64,000 nucleotides of DNA from Spirochaetaceae bacterium (GTDB lineage: Bacteria > Spirochaetota > Spirochaetia > DSM-27196 > SKKC01). The position numbers were made by a program, and so were the translations under genes. The first letter of the stretch is position 1. Each line of letters starts with the position of its first letter. The DNA lies in assembly GCA_007694005.1 (NCBI GenBank), contig RECN01000102.1:1-64000 (forward strand), written 5' to 3'. Of the stretch, positions 25,531 to 33,433 are shown piece after piece. Under the pieces are notes generated by a model. It searched no databases. It had not been told where the DNA came from and was given only the letters and a program-made list of their open reading frames with translations.

Positions 25531-28500
25531 ATGCCTCAGACCAGCCGCCGCCGAACCATCATCATTATTCTGGCCATTTTTGCAGTATTGGCCGGTTCTC
25601 TGTTCACCTCCGCGGTACAGACCGCAATAGCGCAACGAGTTGTCGCGCACATCACTGCCCGGGCCGACATGAGCGCGGATATATCCGGCGTCCGGGTCAG
25701 GCCGAACGGTCGGATCACACTCGACGAAGCTGTCCTCTACGACTCACAGGGTCGGGAAGCGGTCCGCACAGCGCGTGTGTCAGTGAGTCTGTCTCTCCGG
25801 GGCCTGCTGTTACGGAGTCTGGTGATCGAGAACGTGTCGGTAGAGCAGCTGTCCATCACGCTCACCGACTCCATTACCGAAGACCTCGGTGCGCTGCGAC
25901 CGGAGGACAGGGAGCCGGGCGACTGGACGGTCACAGTGGATACGCTCAGCGTGGCGTCTTTCACCGCACACGACATAGCTGATCTGAGCATACCGGAGCT
26001 GCGTGCGCACGCGTCTGGTGTTCGCTTTGCCGACGGCCTTTTCACGACTGAGAACGCAGGAATCGAGAGCGAGCACGATACGCTCTCGCTCAGCGGACAG
26101 GCGCAGTTCCCCGATACTGATTTCGAGCTCGATCTGTCCTTTACCCTGAGCAGACAGACTATTGCCGACCTCGGGCCTGAGATCTCCACGAGGCTGGCAG
26201 CGGCCGGTTCAGTCAGCGGGGAGTTGCGTGCACGCGGAAACGAGGCCGAAATCTCCATCGTTCACGCTTCGCTTCTGGCCGATGAAGGTTTCTCGCTTGA
26301 AGCATCGGGTACCGCCGGGGTCGAGGAAGTCGAGCTGTCCCTGGCGATAGAGTCGCTCGAAATCGAGACACGCTTCTTACAGACCTTCGCTCCAGCACTC
26401 GCGGTCAACGGCCTTCCGGACCGTACGCGGGCATCGGGCACTCTCACCGCCTCACCTCAGGCGGCCGGGCTCTCGCTCGATATCGAGACAGAGGTCGTGT
26501 CGGGGGACATCCGCGTACGCCTTGAGATGCTTGAGACCGGTGAGGCTGGCGCCGAAATCAGGGTCGCAACGGACCGCGACATCCCCTCACTGAACGCATC
26601 TCTGAGAATCACCGGTGTGTTCGCCGAGTCCCTTCTCGAACTCCACGAGCCTGAACACGCCGTCGTCTCGGGACAGGTCTCGCTGGCCGGGTACCTTGAG
26701 GGTGAGTTCACCCTGCGCGCAGCCGGACCGGCGATCGCTGCCCGCGTTGAGGCTGGTCCGGTTCCCGATCTGCTGACCGAGCTGTTTCCCGCGCTACCCG
26801 CCGTATCCGAACTGCAGGCAGACCTGGTGGTCTCTCCGGATGAGGTTACGCTGGATCTGCACGTGTCCTCCGTGGTCGGTGACGGGTATGAGCTCCTTGC
26901 ACTGCGTATTGAAGCCGAGGGAAGGCCGGATGCATTCACGTACCGTGTTTCGGTGGACGAAGTCGCACTTGCAAACGCTCGCGTGTATGAGGTCACATCG
27001 ACCGGACAACTTGATTCGGGCGAGCTCGTCGTTGCGGTTTCCACAGAAGACCTCGTCGGAAACAGTCTGTTGACGACAGAACTGGCCGTCGCCATCGGTG
27101 ACGGCGAGTTCACCGTGTCCTTTACCGAAGCAGGACTCACCGTCCGGGATCAGCGATGGACGGTCCCCGAAACGAACCAGATTTTTGTCTCACGGGAGTC
27201 CGTTCGCGTACGCGACATGATCCTCGAGCAGGATGATGCGCGAATCCGCATTGATGCCGGGGACGATGGAAACCGTGTGATACTGATGGTCGAAGGTTTC
27301 TCGCTGTCACGACAGATCCCCGTAGAACTCGATTTTGACCTTCAGGGGATCGTTGACGCGAACTTCGAAATCGAGCTGCAGCCGGATCTCACCGGAGACT
27401 TCGAAGTTCGCATCCGCGATCTCGGACTTGCCGACCTGCCGCCCGGGCGTCTACTCGTCACAGGCAGCATCGGCGAGATCCTTGCTGCCGATATTCTGTT
27501 CGAACAGGATACCGGGCAGATTACCAGCTCGATACAGTTTGATACGGCTCGTGAGGACATCGAGATTCTCATCGACATTGAATCCGTGGATCTGAGTCTG
27601 CTTGCGGGTATCATCCCCCAGGAAATAGAAGAAGCGTCAGGACGGGTAAACGGCTCGATCGCGATACGGGGCAGTGTTCTCGACCCGGAGTTTTCGGGAT
27701 CACTCACGCTCGACAACGCTTCGATCCGCCCTTCCAGACTCGGCGTAACGTACCGGCTTGAAGCGGAGGAACTGAGTGTGGAAGGAACCCTCCTTCAGGT
27801 AGCAGGCCTGTCGGTTCAGGATGAAACCGGAGGGAGCGCCGAACTGTCGGGAACCGTACTGCTCGACCTTTCGACCGATGACATCATCTATGATCTGAGC
27901 GTACGGGCTGAGAACCTGACCGTTCTCGATACAGGCGCAGCGATGAACCCTGACCTGTATGGCACTGTCAGCATCGGAGCAAATCTGCGTCTGTCTGGAA
28001 GCCTGGCTGAACCGGTGCTCTCGGGTGAACTCCGGGTGGAGGAAGGAACGGAGATGACGATACAGCTACCACGGCGGGGGCTGCAACGCGGACGGGGGGC
28101 AGGGATCGTGCGCTTTCAGGGCGAGACAGCCGAAGCCTTCATGCAGGACGATACCGAACCTCTTGTGCAGGGTATCGATCTGACGGGGTCTCTCTCGGTA
28201 GCTCCGGACGCGAACGTAAACATCATCATCGATCCCCGGACCGGTGACCAGTTACAGCTCCAGGGCGGCGGGGACTTCAGCATAGGAATAGATCCCAGCG
28301 GTACCGTGGACCTCTCGGGCGTCTACACAGTAGAACGCGGCCAGTACGAGCTCCAGTTCCTTGGTCTGGTCGAGCGCTCCTTCGACATACGACCTGGAGG
28401 AACGATCACCTGGTCTGGAGCCTTTGAGGATGCTGACCTTGATCTGGCAGCCGAGTACTCGATACGAACATCGCCCGCCCCTCTCCTGAACACCGGGGGA

Positions 28501-29178
28501 GAGTCGGTACCGGCAGGGAATCTGACCTTCCTTGTTGTGCTCGAACTTGATGGAACCCTTCTTGAGCCGGACGTCCGGCTTTCCCTGGATATGCCTGAGG
28601 AACAGCGAAGCGCCCTTGGTGGACGACCCTACACGGCACTTCAGAACATCAACCTGCAGGAGAGTCAGCGAAACACGCAGGCTTTTGCGCTGGTGGTGCT
28701 GAATCAGTTTTTTCAGGATGATGTAACGGCCTTTGACGAGGCTGCAGTGTTTACTGCGGGAACACGTGGCAGTGTCAGTGAGCTCCTGACCTATCAGCTG
28801 AACATCCTGTCACAGCGGGTCCTTCCGGGCCTTGATCTTGCCTTTGACGTTGACTCCTTCGAGGAGGTTACGGAAGAAGGCCCGGAAGGCAGAACCGAAG
28901 TCCAGGTACAGGTGAGTCAGCAGCTGTTCGATGATCAGCTGATTGTCCGCTTCGGTGGACAGCTTGACGTTGAACGAGCCGGCGCCGGTGAGGCGGAAGC
29001 TGCCGATATCGGTACATCCGCGTCAGTCGAGTATGCCCTGACCGAGGACGGACGGTTCCGCATTCGCGCCTTCTTCGACCGGAGTCCCGGTGCTGATGAT
29101 GCGGGAACGGTCACCGGAATTTCGTTCATCTTCGGCAGGGACTTCGATCCATTCGACAATGCGGAGTCAGATGAATGA
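25531..29178 (+). CDS. tamB: TamB-like inner-membrane protein (AsmA-like/DUF490)
   Basis: This 1215-residue protein has one N-terminal signal anchor (about 9-31), then a very long repetitive stretch of short beta-strands (alternating hydrophobic residues), and the C-terminal TamB domain (about 900-1215) with Gly- and Asp-rich turns. TamB spans the periplasm as a hydrophobic groove that moves phospholipids or helps insert outer-membrane proteins together with an Omp85 partner. That partner follows directly with an ATGA overlap. Length and layout match the family. It implies a two-membrane envelope. Confidence 0.9.
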   Translation: MPQTSRRRTIIIILAIFAVLAGSLFTSAVQTAIAQRVVAHITARADMSADISGVRVRPNGRITLDEAVLYDSQGREAVRTARVSVSLSLRGLLLRSLVIENVSVEQLSITLTDSITEDLGALRPEDREPGDWTVTVDTLSVASFTAHDIADLSIPELRAHASGVRFADGLFTTENAGIESEHDTLSLSGQAQFPDTDFELDLSFTLSRQTIADLGPEISTRLAAAGSVSGELRARGNEAEISIVHASLLADEGFSLEASGTAGVEEVELSLAIESLEIETRFLQTFAPALAVNGLPDRTRASGTLTASPQAAGLSLDIETEVVSGDIRVRLEMLETGEAGAEIRVATDRDIPSLNASLRITGVFAESLLELHEPEHAVVSGQVSLAGYLEGEFTLRAAGPAIAARVEAGPVPDLLTELFPALPAVSELQADLVVSPDEVTLDLHVSSVVGDGYELLALRIEAEGRPDAFTYRVSVDEVALANARVYEVTSTGQLDSGELVVAVSTEDLVGNSLLTTELAVAIGDGEFTVSFTEAGLTVRDQRWTVPETNQIFVSRESVRVRDMILEQDDARIRIDAGDDGNRVILMVEGFSLSRQIPVELDFDLQGIVDANFEIELQPDLTGDFEVRIRDLGLADLPPGRLLVTGSIGEILAADILFEQDTGQITSSIQFDTAREDIEILIDIESVDLSLLAGIIPQEIEEASGRVNGSIAIRGSVLDPEFSGSLTLDNASIRPSRLGVTYRLEAEELSVEGTLLQVAGLSVQDETGGSAELSGTVLLDLSTDDIIYDLSVRAENLTVLDTGAAMNPDLYGTVSIGANLRLSGSLAEPVLSGELRVEEGTEMTIQLPRRGLQRGRGAGIVRFQGETAEAFMQDDTEPLVQGIDLTGSLSVAPDANVNIIIDPRTGDQLQLQGGGDFSIGIDPSGTVDLSGVYTVERGQYELQFLGLVERSFDIRPGGTITWSGAFEDADLDLAAEYSIRTSPAPLLNTGGESVPAGNLTFLVVLELDGTLLEPDVRLSLDMPEEQRSALGGRPYTALQNINLQESQRNTQAFALVVLNQFFQDDVTAFDEAAVFTAGTRGSVSELLTYQLNILSQRVLPGLDLAFDVDSFEEVTEEGPEGRTEVQVQVSQQLFDDQLIVRFGGQLDVERAGAGEAEAADIGTSASVEYALTEDGRFRIRAFFDRSPGADDAGTVTGISFIFGRDFDPFDNAESDE

Positions 29179-31340
29179 GGTGCATTCTGTATACACGACG
29201 AACGCTGTTGATCGGACTTCTTGCCCTGCTGACACTCGGATGTGCTACGGCTCAACTCGATGACGGGGAGTATCTCTATACCGGCGGCTCTGTTCAGATC
29301 AGTGGTGAGGACGAAGCGATTCAGGGAAGACGCTCGCTCGAACGGTCAGTCGAATCAAGCCTGACACCACAGCCGAACACGAGCATTCTGGGGATACGGC
29401 CGGGACTCTGGGTATACGGGGTAACCGAGGGCGCTGAAGATACGCTTCTCAGGGGATGGATACGGGAACGCTTCGGCGAGTCCCCGGTTCTGTTCGACGA
29501 GGAGATTCCTGCACAGACCGTCCCCGCGATCGAAGACACGCTGTTTAATCGTGGATTCTTTGACGCCGATGTATCCTGGGACGTCGAGCACGCACGGAGA
29601 ACGGCCTCGGTGCACTACACGGTGCTCACGCGTCCGGCGTGGACCATACGCTCGATTGACTTCCCCGACGAAGCCACCGATACCCTGACGCAGGCGATTA
29701 TGGACTCCTCCGGGGCGACTCTGGTAGAAACCGGTGTACCCTACAGACTCGACACCCTTATTTCCGAGCGCGAACGCATTGACAGGCACCTGCGTGAACG
29801 CGGATTTTTTGCCTTCAACCCTGCATACATCGTCTTCGACGCAGAACTCGACGAGCAGGACCGCAGCGTTTCACTGACCGTCGCCATTGAAGCCCCGGAA
29901 GAAGCGCGCATAGCCTACGAGATCGGTTCCATCGCTATCTATGCCGACTACGCGCCAGACCGGACCCTTCCGGATGAAGCGTCGGCTGAGCCGGCCGAAG
30001 ACATACGGTACTTCGAGGAGCACCCCCGCTTCGACCCGGAACGCATCCTCGGCGCGCTTCTGTTTCGGCCCGGAGACATTCATGACCGACGGGCCCATAT
30101 CGCGTCGCTGTCACGACTCAACAGCATGGACTCGTTTCGCTTCGTAAACATCCGCTACCAGCCGGACCCCGATACAGGCCTGCTTCACACTGAGGTGCTC
30201 CTGACTCCACTCGCACAGCGAAATGTTGAAGGCGAACTGAGCGCTGTCCAGCGCTTCGACGGATTTGCCGGTCCCGCGTTTCGTGTCGGTTACACCGATC
30301 GAAATCTGTATGGCGGCGGCGAACAGCTGAACCTGGGGCTCGGCGCATCACTGGAGACGCGCATCACCGGCGGCAGCTTTCGATTTGAGGGCTACGAGAT
30401 CGAAATGGACGGCTCAATACGGTTTCCACGGAGCGTCGGGCCACTGACAGCTCTCGGAGTCATAAGCCCCTACGGAAGCGGCAGTCAGCTTCCACGAAGC
30501 AGCATGCGATTCGCCGTACGCCGACGGGAACGCTTCGAAGGTGACCGTGTGGAGGAAGCGTCTACCGGCCTTGTCTACGAATGGCCCGGAACTGTGTCAC
30601 AGGAGTGGCGTCCCGTGGAACTCACGGTCATCCGCAGGGACGAGGACGAAGGAGTCAACCAGCTGCTCCTGGAGAGCATCTGGCGGGCAGACACCAGCGA
30701 CACCATAGCCACGACCGACATGCAGTACCGCCTGGCTGCCGACGCGGTCGCCGGGACTGAGGTGTTTGAATCTACGACCTTCGTTCGTCTCGATACTGAC
30801 TCGAGGCTCTTCGTTCCCGTCGTCGCCGACTCGCTTCTTGCCCTTCGCACACGAATCGGGGCCGGTCGGGCCGGAGGTGCTGAGTCCCGCCTTCCGGATG
30901 CGCGACGCTTCATTGTAGGCGGAAGCACGGGACTGCGGGGCTTCGCTCCCGCATCCTTTGGCCCCGGAACCATTTCCCCGGAGGACACTGACGACGCATC
31001 GGGCGATATCAGGTTTGAAAGCTCCGTAGAGTACCGCTTCGGGATTGCCGGCTGGGTGAAGGGTGCCGTCTTTGCCGACGCGGGAAACACGTGGACGGCA
31101 ACCGGTCCGGAACGACTTCGCAGCGCGGGACAGCTCTTTTCTGAGAGCGCCGTGAACGCGGGGGCAGGCCTCAGAGTGGATCCCGGGGTACTCGTGGTCC
31201 GTTTCGATCTTGGTATACCGCTGCGAAAGCCCTGGCGGGACGCAGGTGACCGATGGATGACAGACGGCTGGGACATCGGTAACCGCGACTGGCGCCGCGA
31301 AAACCTCATCATCAATCTGGCAATAGGCTACCCGTTCTGA
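29175..31340 (+). CDS. Lipidated Omp85/TamA-like outer-membrane protein
   Basis: This 721-residue protein has a signal peptide ending in a lipobox-like LTLGC (C23), POTRA-like repeats (about 35-370), and a C-terminal 16-strand-type barrel. The barrel contains the Omp85 family motif LRGF in GGSTGLRGFAP (near 580-590), and the chain ends in Phe, as expected for barrel insertion. It is the probable partner of TamB, with which it overlaps. A lipid-anchored TamA relative is the arrangement called TamL in Bacteroidota. The lipobox is loose (T-L-G-C), so lipidation is likely rather than certain. Its 3' end overlaps the opposing ammonia-lyase gene by 29 bp. Confidence 0.85.
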   Translation: MRCILYTRRTLLIGLLALLTLGCATAQLDDGEYLYTGGSVQISGEDEAIQGRRSLERSVESSLTPQPNTSILGIRPGLWVYGVTEGAEDTLLRGWIRERFGESPVLFDEEIPAQTVPAIEDTLFNRGFFDADVSWDVEHARRTASVHYTVLTRPAWTIRSIDFPDEATDTLTQAIMDSSGATLVETGVPYRLDTLISERERIDRHLRERGFFAFNPAYIVFDAELDEQDRSVSLTVAIEAPEEARIAYEIGSIAIYADYAPDRTLPDEASAEPAEDIRYFEEHPRFDPERILGALLFRPGDIHDRRAHIASLSRLNSMDSFRFVNIRYQPDPDTGLLHTEVLLTPLAQRNVEGELSAVQRFDGFAGPAFRVGYTDRNLYGGGEQLNLGLGASLETRITGGSFRFEGYEIEMDGSIRFPRSVGPLTALGVISPYGSGSQLPRSSMRFAVRRRERFEGDRVEEASTGLVYEWPGTVSQEWRPVELTVIRRDEDEGVNQLLLESIWRADTSDTIATTDMQYRLAADAVAGTEVFESTTFVRLDTDSRLFVPVVADSLLALRTRIGAGRAGGAESRLPDARRFIVGGSTGLRGFAPASFGPGTISPEDTDDASGDIRFESSVEYRFGIAGWVKGAVFADAGNTWTATGPERLRSAGQLFSESAVNAGAGLRVDPGVLVVRFDLGIPLRKPWRDAGDRWMTDGWDIGNRDWRRENLIINLAIGYPF

Positions 31341-32856
31341 TCACTTCAGCCAGCGCAGCTGCATCCTCGTCGAGCGGCCTGTCGTGCGACAGCGGCTCTG
31401 AGTAGCAGCGTATCGCGTCGTACAGACGCCGAAGCGACGGACCGGCCCGATCGATGCCGTAGCAGTCGCACCCGGCGGCAATGACAAGACACTGCATGGC
31501 AAGTTGCCGGACAAACAGATCAACCGACTCCCGAAGGCGCCGTGCTGCAATGGTCCCCATAGATACGATGTCCTGGTTCATGGACTCCGTCGGCCGTGTG
31601 TGCGGAGCCACCGGAGCACTGAGGTGCGCGATTTCGGCGGCCAGAGCCGACACGGTAATACCCAGCGCTTTCAGCCCATGGTTTCCGGAAGCGCGATATT
31701 CGTCGGCGAGAAGGTTCGACGGAAGACCGCTGCGCCGGGAGTCGAGCAGAAGCAGACATTGTTTATCGATGAGCTCACCGACGGTTGCAAGGGCATTACG
31801 CAGCGTATCGGCGGCTATCACGACCTGTCCTCCGTAGAAGTGACCGGCGAAATAGACGGCTTCCTGCTCCGCGTCGAACAGCGGGTTATCGTTGCTGCTG
31901 TTCAGTTCCACGGTGATCCACTGTCGGCAGACCGCGAGCACGTCTCTGGCCGGTCCGATAACGTGCGGAGCACAGCGGATGCTGTACGGCGCCTGAATCC
32001 GGTACGGCAGCGTCACGGGTGCGTCAGAAAAGCTGTCGGGCCCAGGGAGCACAGGATTCCCTTCAGGCGACGTCGGAATGAAGCGGTACATGAGGTCTGC
32101 GGTTTCGCCCTGTCCGGAATGCGGCTTCATGGCGTGCACCGCGGGGGCAAAGGCTTCAGGATCACTCCCGGTAAGCTCAGCTGCCGCCGCAGAGAGCATG
32201 GTCGCGAGGTCGATACAGATCTCGAGCGCGTGTATCGATCGGGCTGCAAGGGCGGTCATGACACTCGTTCCGTTCATGATGGCGAGTCCTTCCTTGGCTG
32301 CAAGGGTCAGCGGGGGAACACCGAGCTTTGACAGCGCCGATGATGCCTGCATCCGGGCTCCGCGCAGCAGAACCTCCCGCTCACCGCACAGTGCGGCAGC
32401 GACGTAGGAAAGCGGTGTCAGATCACCGGATGCACCGACTGATCCCTGCTCGGGGATGAGCGGAAGACAGTCCTCGTTCAGAAACAGAATCAACTGATCG
32501 ATCAGCTCTTCGCGAACCGCCGACGCCCCCCGGACAAGCGCATTCAGACGAACGATCAGAATAGCCCGGGTCTCTGCCGGAGAGAACGGCGGGCCGGTGC
32601 CTATGCCGTGATACTGCACAAGGTTCTGCTGAAGCTGTGCAGCCGCGTCCGGATCGACAGCAGTATCGACCGAGTCGCCGAAACCGGTCGTAATTCCATA
32701 GAGAACCCGTCGCCTCTGCATCATCTGTTCGAGCAGATACCTCGACTGCCTGCACCGCTCCCGGGCAGTTTTTTCGACAGAAACCTGCAGGGGAACGCTA
32801 CAGGAAGCAACATCACCACAGGTGAGATCATGACCATTCAGTTCAAGGGTATTCAC
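31312..32856 (-). CDS. tal: Tyrosine ammonia-lyase-like enzyme (MIO family)
   Basis: This 514-residue member of the histidine/phenylalanine/tyrosine ammonia-lyase family has the MIO-forming Ala142-Ser143-Gly144 in GSVGASGDLTPLS and catalytic Y53 in YGITTGFG. Two positions argue against a plain histidase. The selectivity pair is Tyr82-His83, where histidases have Ser-His. The distal motif reads NQDIVSMG, the Asn-Gln form found in tyrosine and phenylalanine lyases instead of the Glu form of histidases. Divergence from pyp and a coumarate ligase strongly suggests tyrosine is converted to p-coumarate for the PYP chromophore. The start is GTG with a weak ribosome-binding site; no other hut gene is present. 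Confidence 0.85.
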   Translation of the reverse strand: MNTLELNGHDLTCGDVASCSVPLQVSVEKTARERCRQSRYLLEQMMQRRRVLYGITTGFGDSVDTAVDPDAAAQLQQNLVQYHGIGTGPPFSPAETRAILIVRLNALVRGASAVREELIDQLILFLNEDCLPLIPEQGSVGASGDLTPLSYVAAALCGEREVLLRGARMQASSALSKLGVPPLTLAAKEGLAIMNGTSVMTALAARSIHALEICIDLATMLSAAAAELTGSDPEAFAPAVHAMKPHSGQGETADLMYRFIPTSPEGNPVLPGPDSFSDAPVTLPYRIQAPYSIRCAPHVIGPARDVLAVCRQWITVELNSSNDNPLFDAEQEAVYFAGHFYGGQVVIAADTLRNALATVGELIDKQCLLLLDSRRSGLPSNLLADEYRASGNHGLKALGITVSALAAEIAHLSAPVAPHTRPTESMNQDIVSMGTIAARRLRESVDLFVRQLAMQCLVIAAGCDCYGIDRAGPSLRRLYDAIRCYSEPLSHDRPLDEDAAALAEVIRTGSLLPD

Positions 32857-32886
32857 AGGCCGAACCGTAGCACAGTTGCTCCTGAT

Positions 32887-32915
32887 TTGCCTCTACACAA
32901 GCGGGTGATTATATT
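32887..32915 (+). promoter_or_regulatory. pyp: pyp promoter (sigma-70 type)
   Basis: TTGCCT (32887-32892), a 17-bp spacer and TATATT (32910-32915) form a good housekeeping-type promoter, giving a leader of about 45 nt with GAGG 5 nt before the pyp ATG. A GGCGG-N7-CCGCC inverted repeat at 32931-32947 lies in that leader and could be an operator or a small RNA hairpin. Confidence 0.6.
32908..32913 (-). promoter_or_regulatory. -10 element of the ammonia-lyase gene, overlapping the pyp -10
   Basis: On the minus strand these bases read TATAAT, a perfect -10 that shares four bases with the pyp -10 on the other strand. No clear -35 is seen. The two promoters cannot both be occupied at once, so the divergent genes may compete or share one regulator. 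Confidence 0.45.
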
Positions 32916-32966
32916 TCCAATTACACATACGGCGGGCCTGTACCGCCTGTAAGACACGAGGTATAT

Positions 32967-33344
32967 ATGGAAATTGCAAAATTCGGCGCCGAAGACATTG
33001 AGAATACGCTCTCAAAAATGAACAGCAAAGAAATCGACGGACTTGCGTTCGGTGCGATACAGCTCGATGCTGGCGGTAAGATCATCTCCTACAATCAGAC
33101 CGAAGGCGATATTACCGGCCGAAAACCCGAAGACGTGATCGGAAAGAACTTCTTTACCGAAGTCGCTCCCTGCACGAACAGGCCGGAGTTTTACGGAAAG
33201 TTCAAGGACGGAGTGGCAGGCGGCAATCTGAACGCCCTGTTCGAGTACGTATTCGACTACAAGATGGCACCGACCAAGGTGAAAGTTCACATGAAAAAGG
33301 CGATGAGCGGTGACACCTACTACATCTTCGTGAAGCGGCTCTAA
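32967..33344 (+). CDS. pyp: Photoactive yellow protein (PYP)
   Basis: This is a blue-light photoreceptor, a 125-residue PAS-fold protein that carries p-coumarate as a thioester. It matches the length and, as I remember that sequence, about 70 percent of the residues of Halorhodospira halophila PYP. All chromophore-pocket residues are in register: Y42, E46, T50, R52 and the attachment site C69 (VAPCT), with F62, F96 and M100. The tryptophan usually at position 119 is Tyr here, so the protein has no Trp. An N-terminal cap (1-25) is present. It has a GAGG ribosome-binding site, its own terminator, and genes for chromophore synthesis on both sides. No output domain is fused, so it signals by protein contact. 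Confidence 0.97.
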   Translation: MEIAKFGAEDIENTLSKMNSKEIDGLAFGAIQLDAGGKIISYNQTEGDITGRKPEDVIGKNFFTEVAPCTNRPEFYGKFKDGVAGGNLNALFEYVFDYKMAPTKVKVHMKKAMSGDTYYIFVKRL

Positions 33345-33362
33345 TAGAGCACGACACCCGAC

Positions 33363-33395
33363 GCCCCGGTGTTCAGCTACCGGGGCTTTTTTTTT
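33363..33395 (+). terminator. Intrinsic terminator after pyp
   Basis: GCCCCGGT and ACCGGGGC form a perfect 8-bp GC-rich stem with an 8-nt loop, followed by nine T. It starts 18 bp after the pyp stop. It should end most pyp transcripts before the ligase gene, giving more photoreceptor mRNA than enzyme mRNA. Confidence 0.92.
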
Positions 33396-33433
33396 GAGCA
33401 GAAAGCGGGTATGTACAGACACGGGAATGCGCC

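Noticed and set aside
31504-32331. 275-residue frame on the + strand opposite the ammonia-lyase
   Set aside because: It is the complement of a clearly coding gene and matches nothing.
31312-32856. Histidine ammonia-lyase of histidine degradation
   Set aside because: No hutU, hutI or hutG nearby, selectivity and distal motifs are not of histidase type, and the neighbours are PYP and its ligase.
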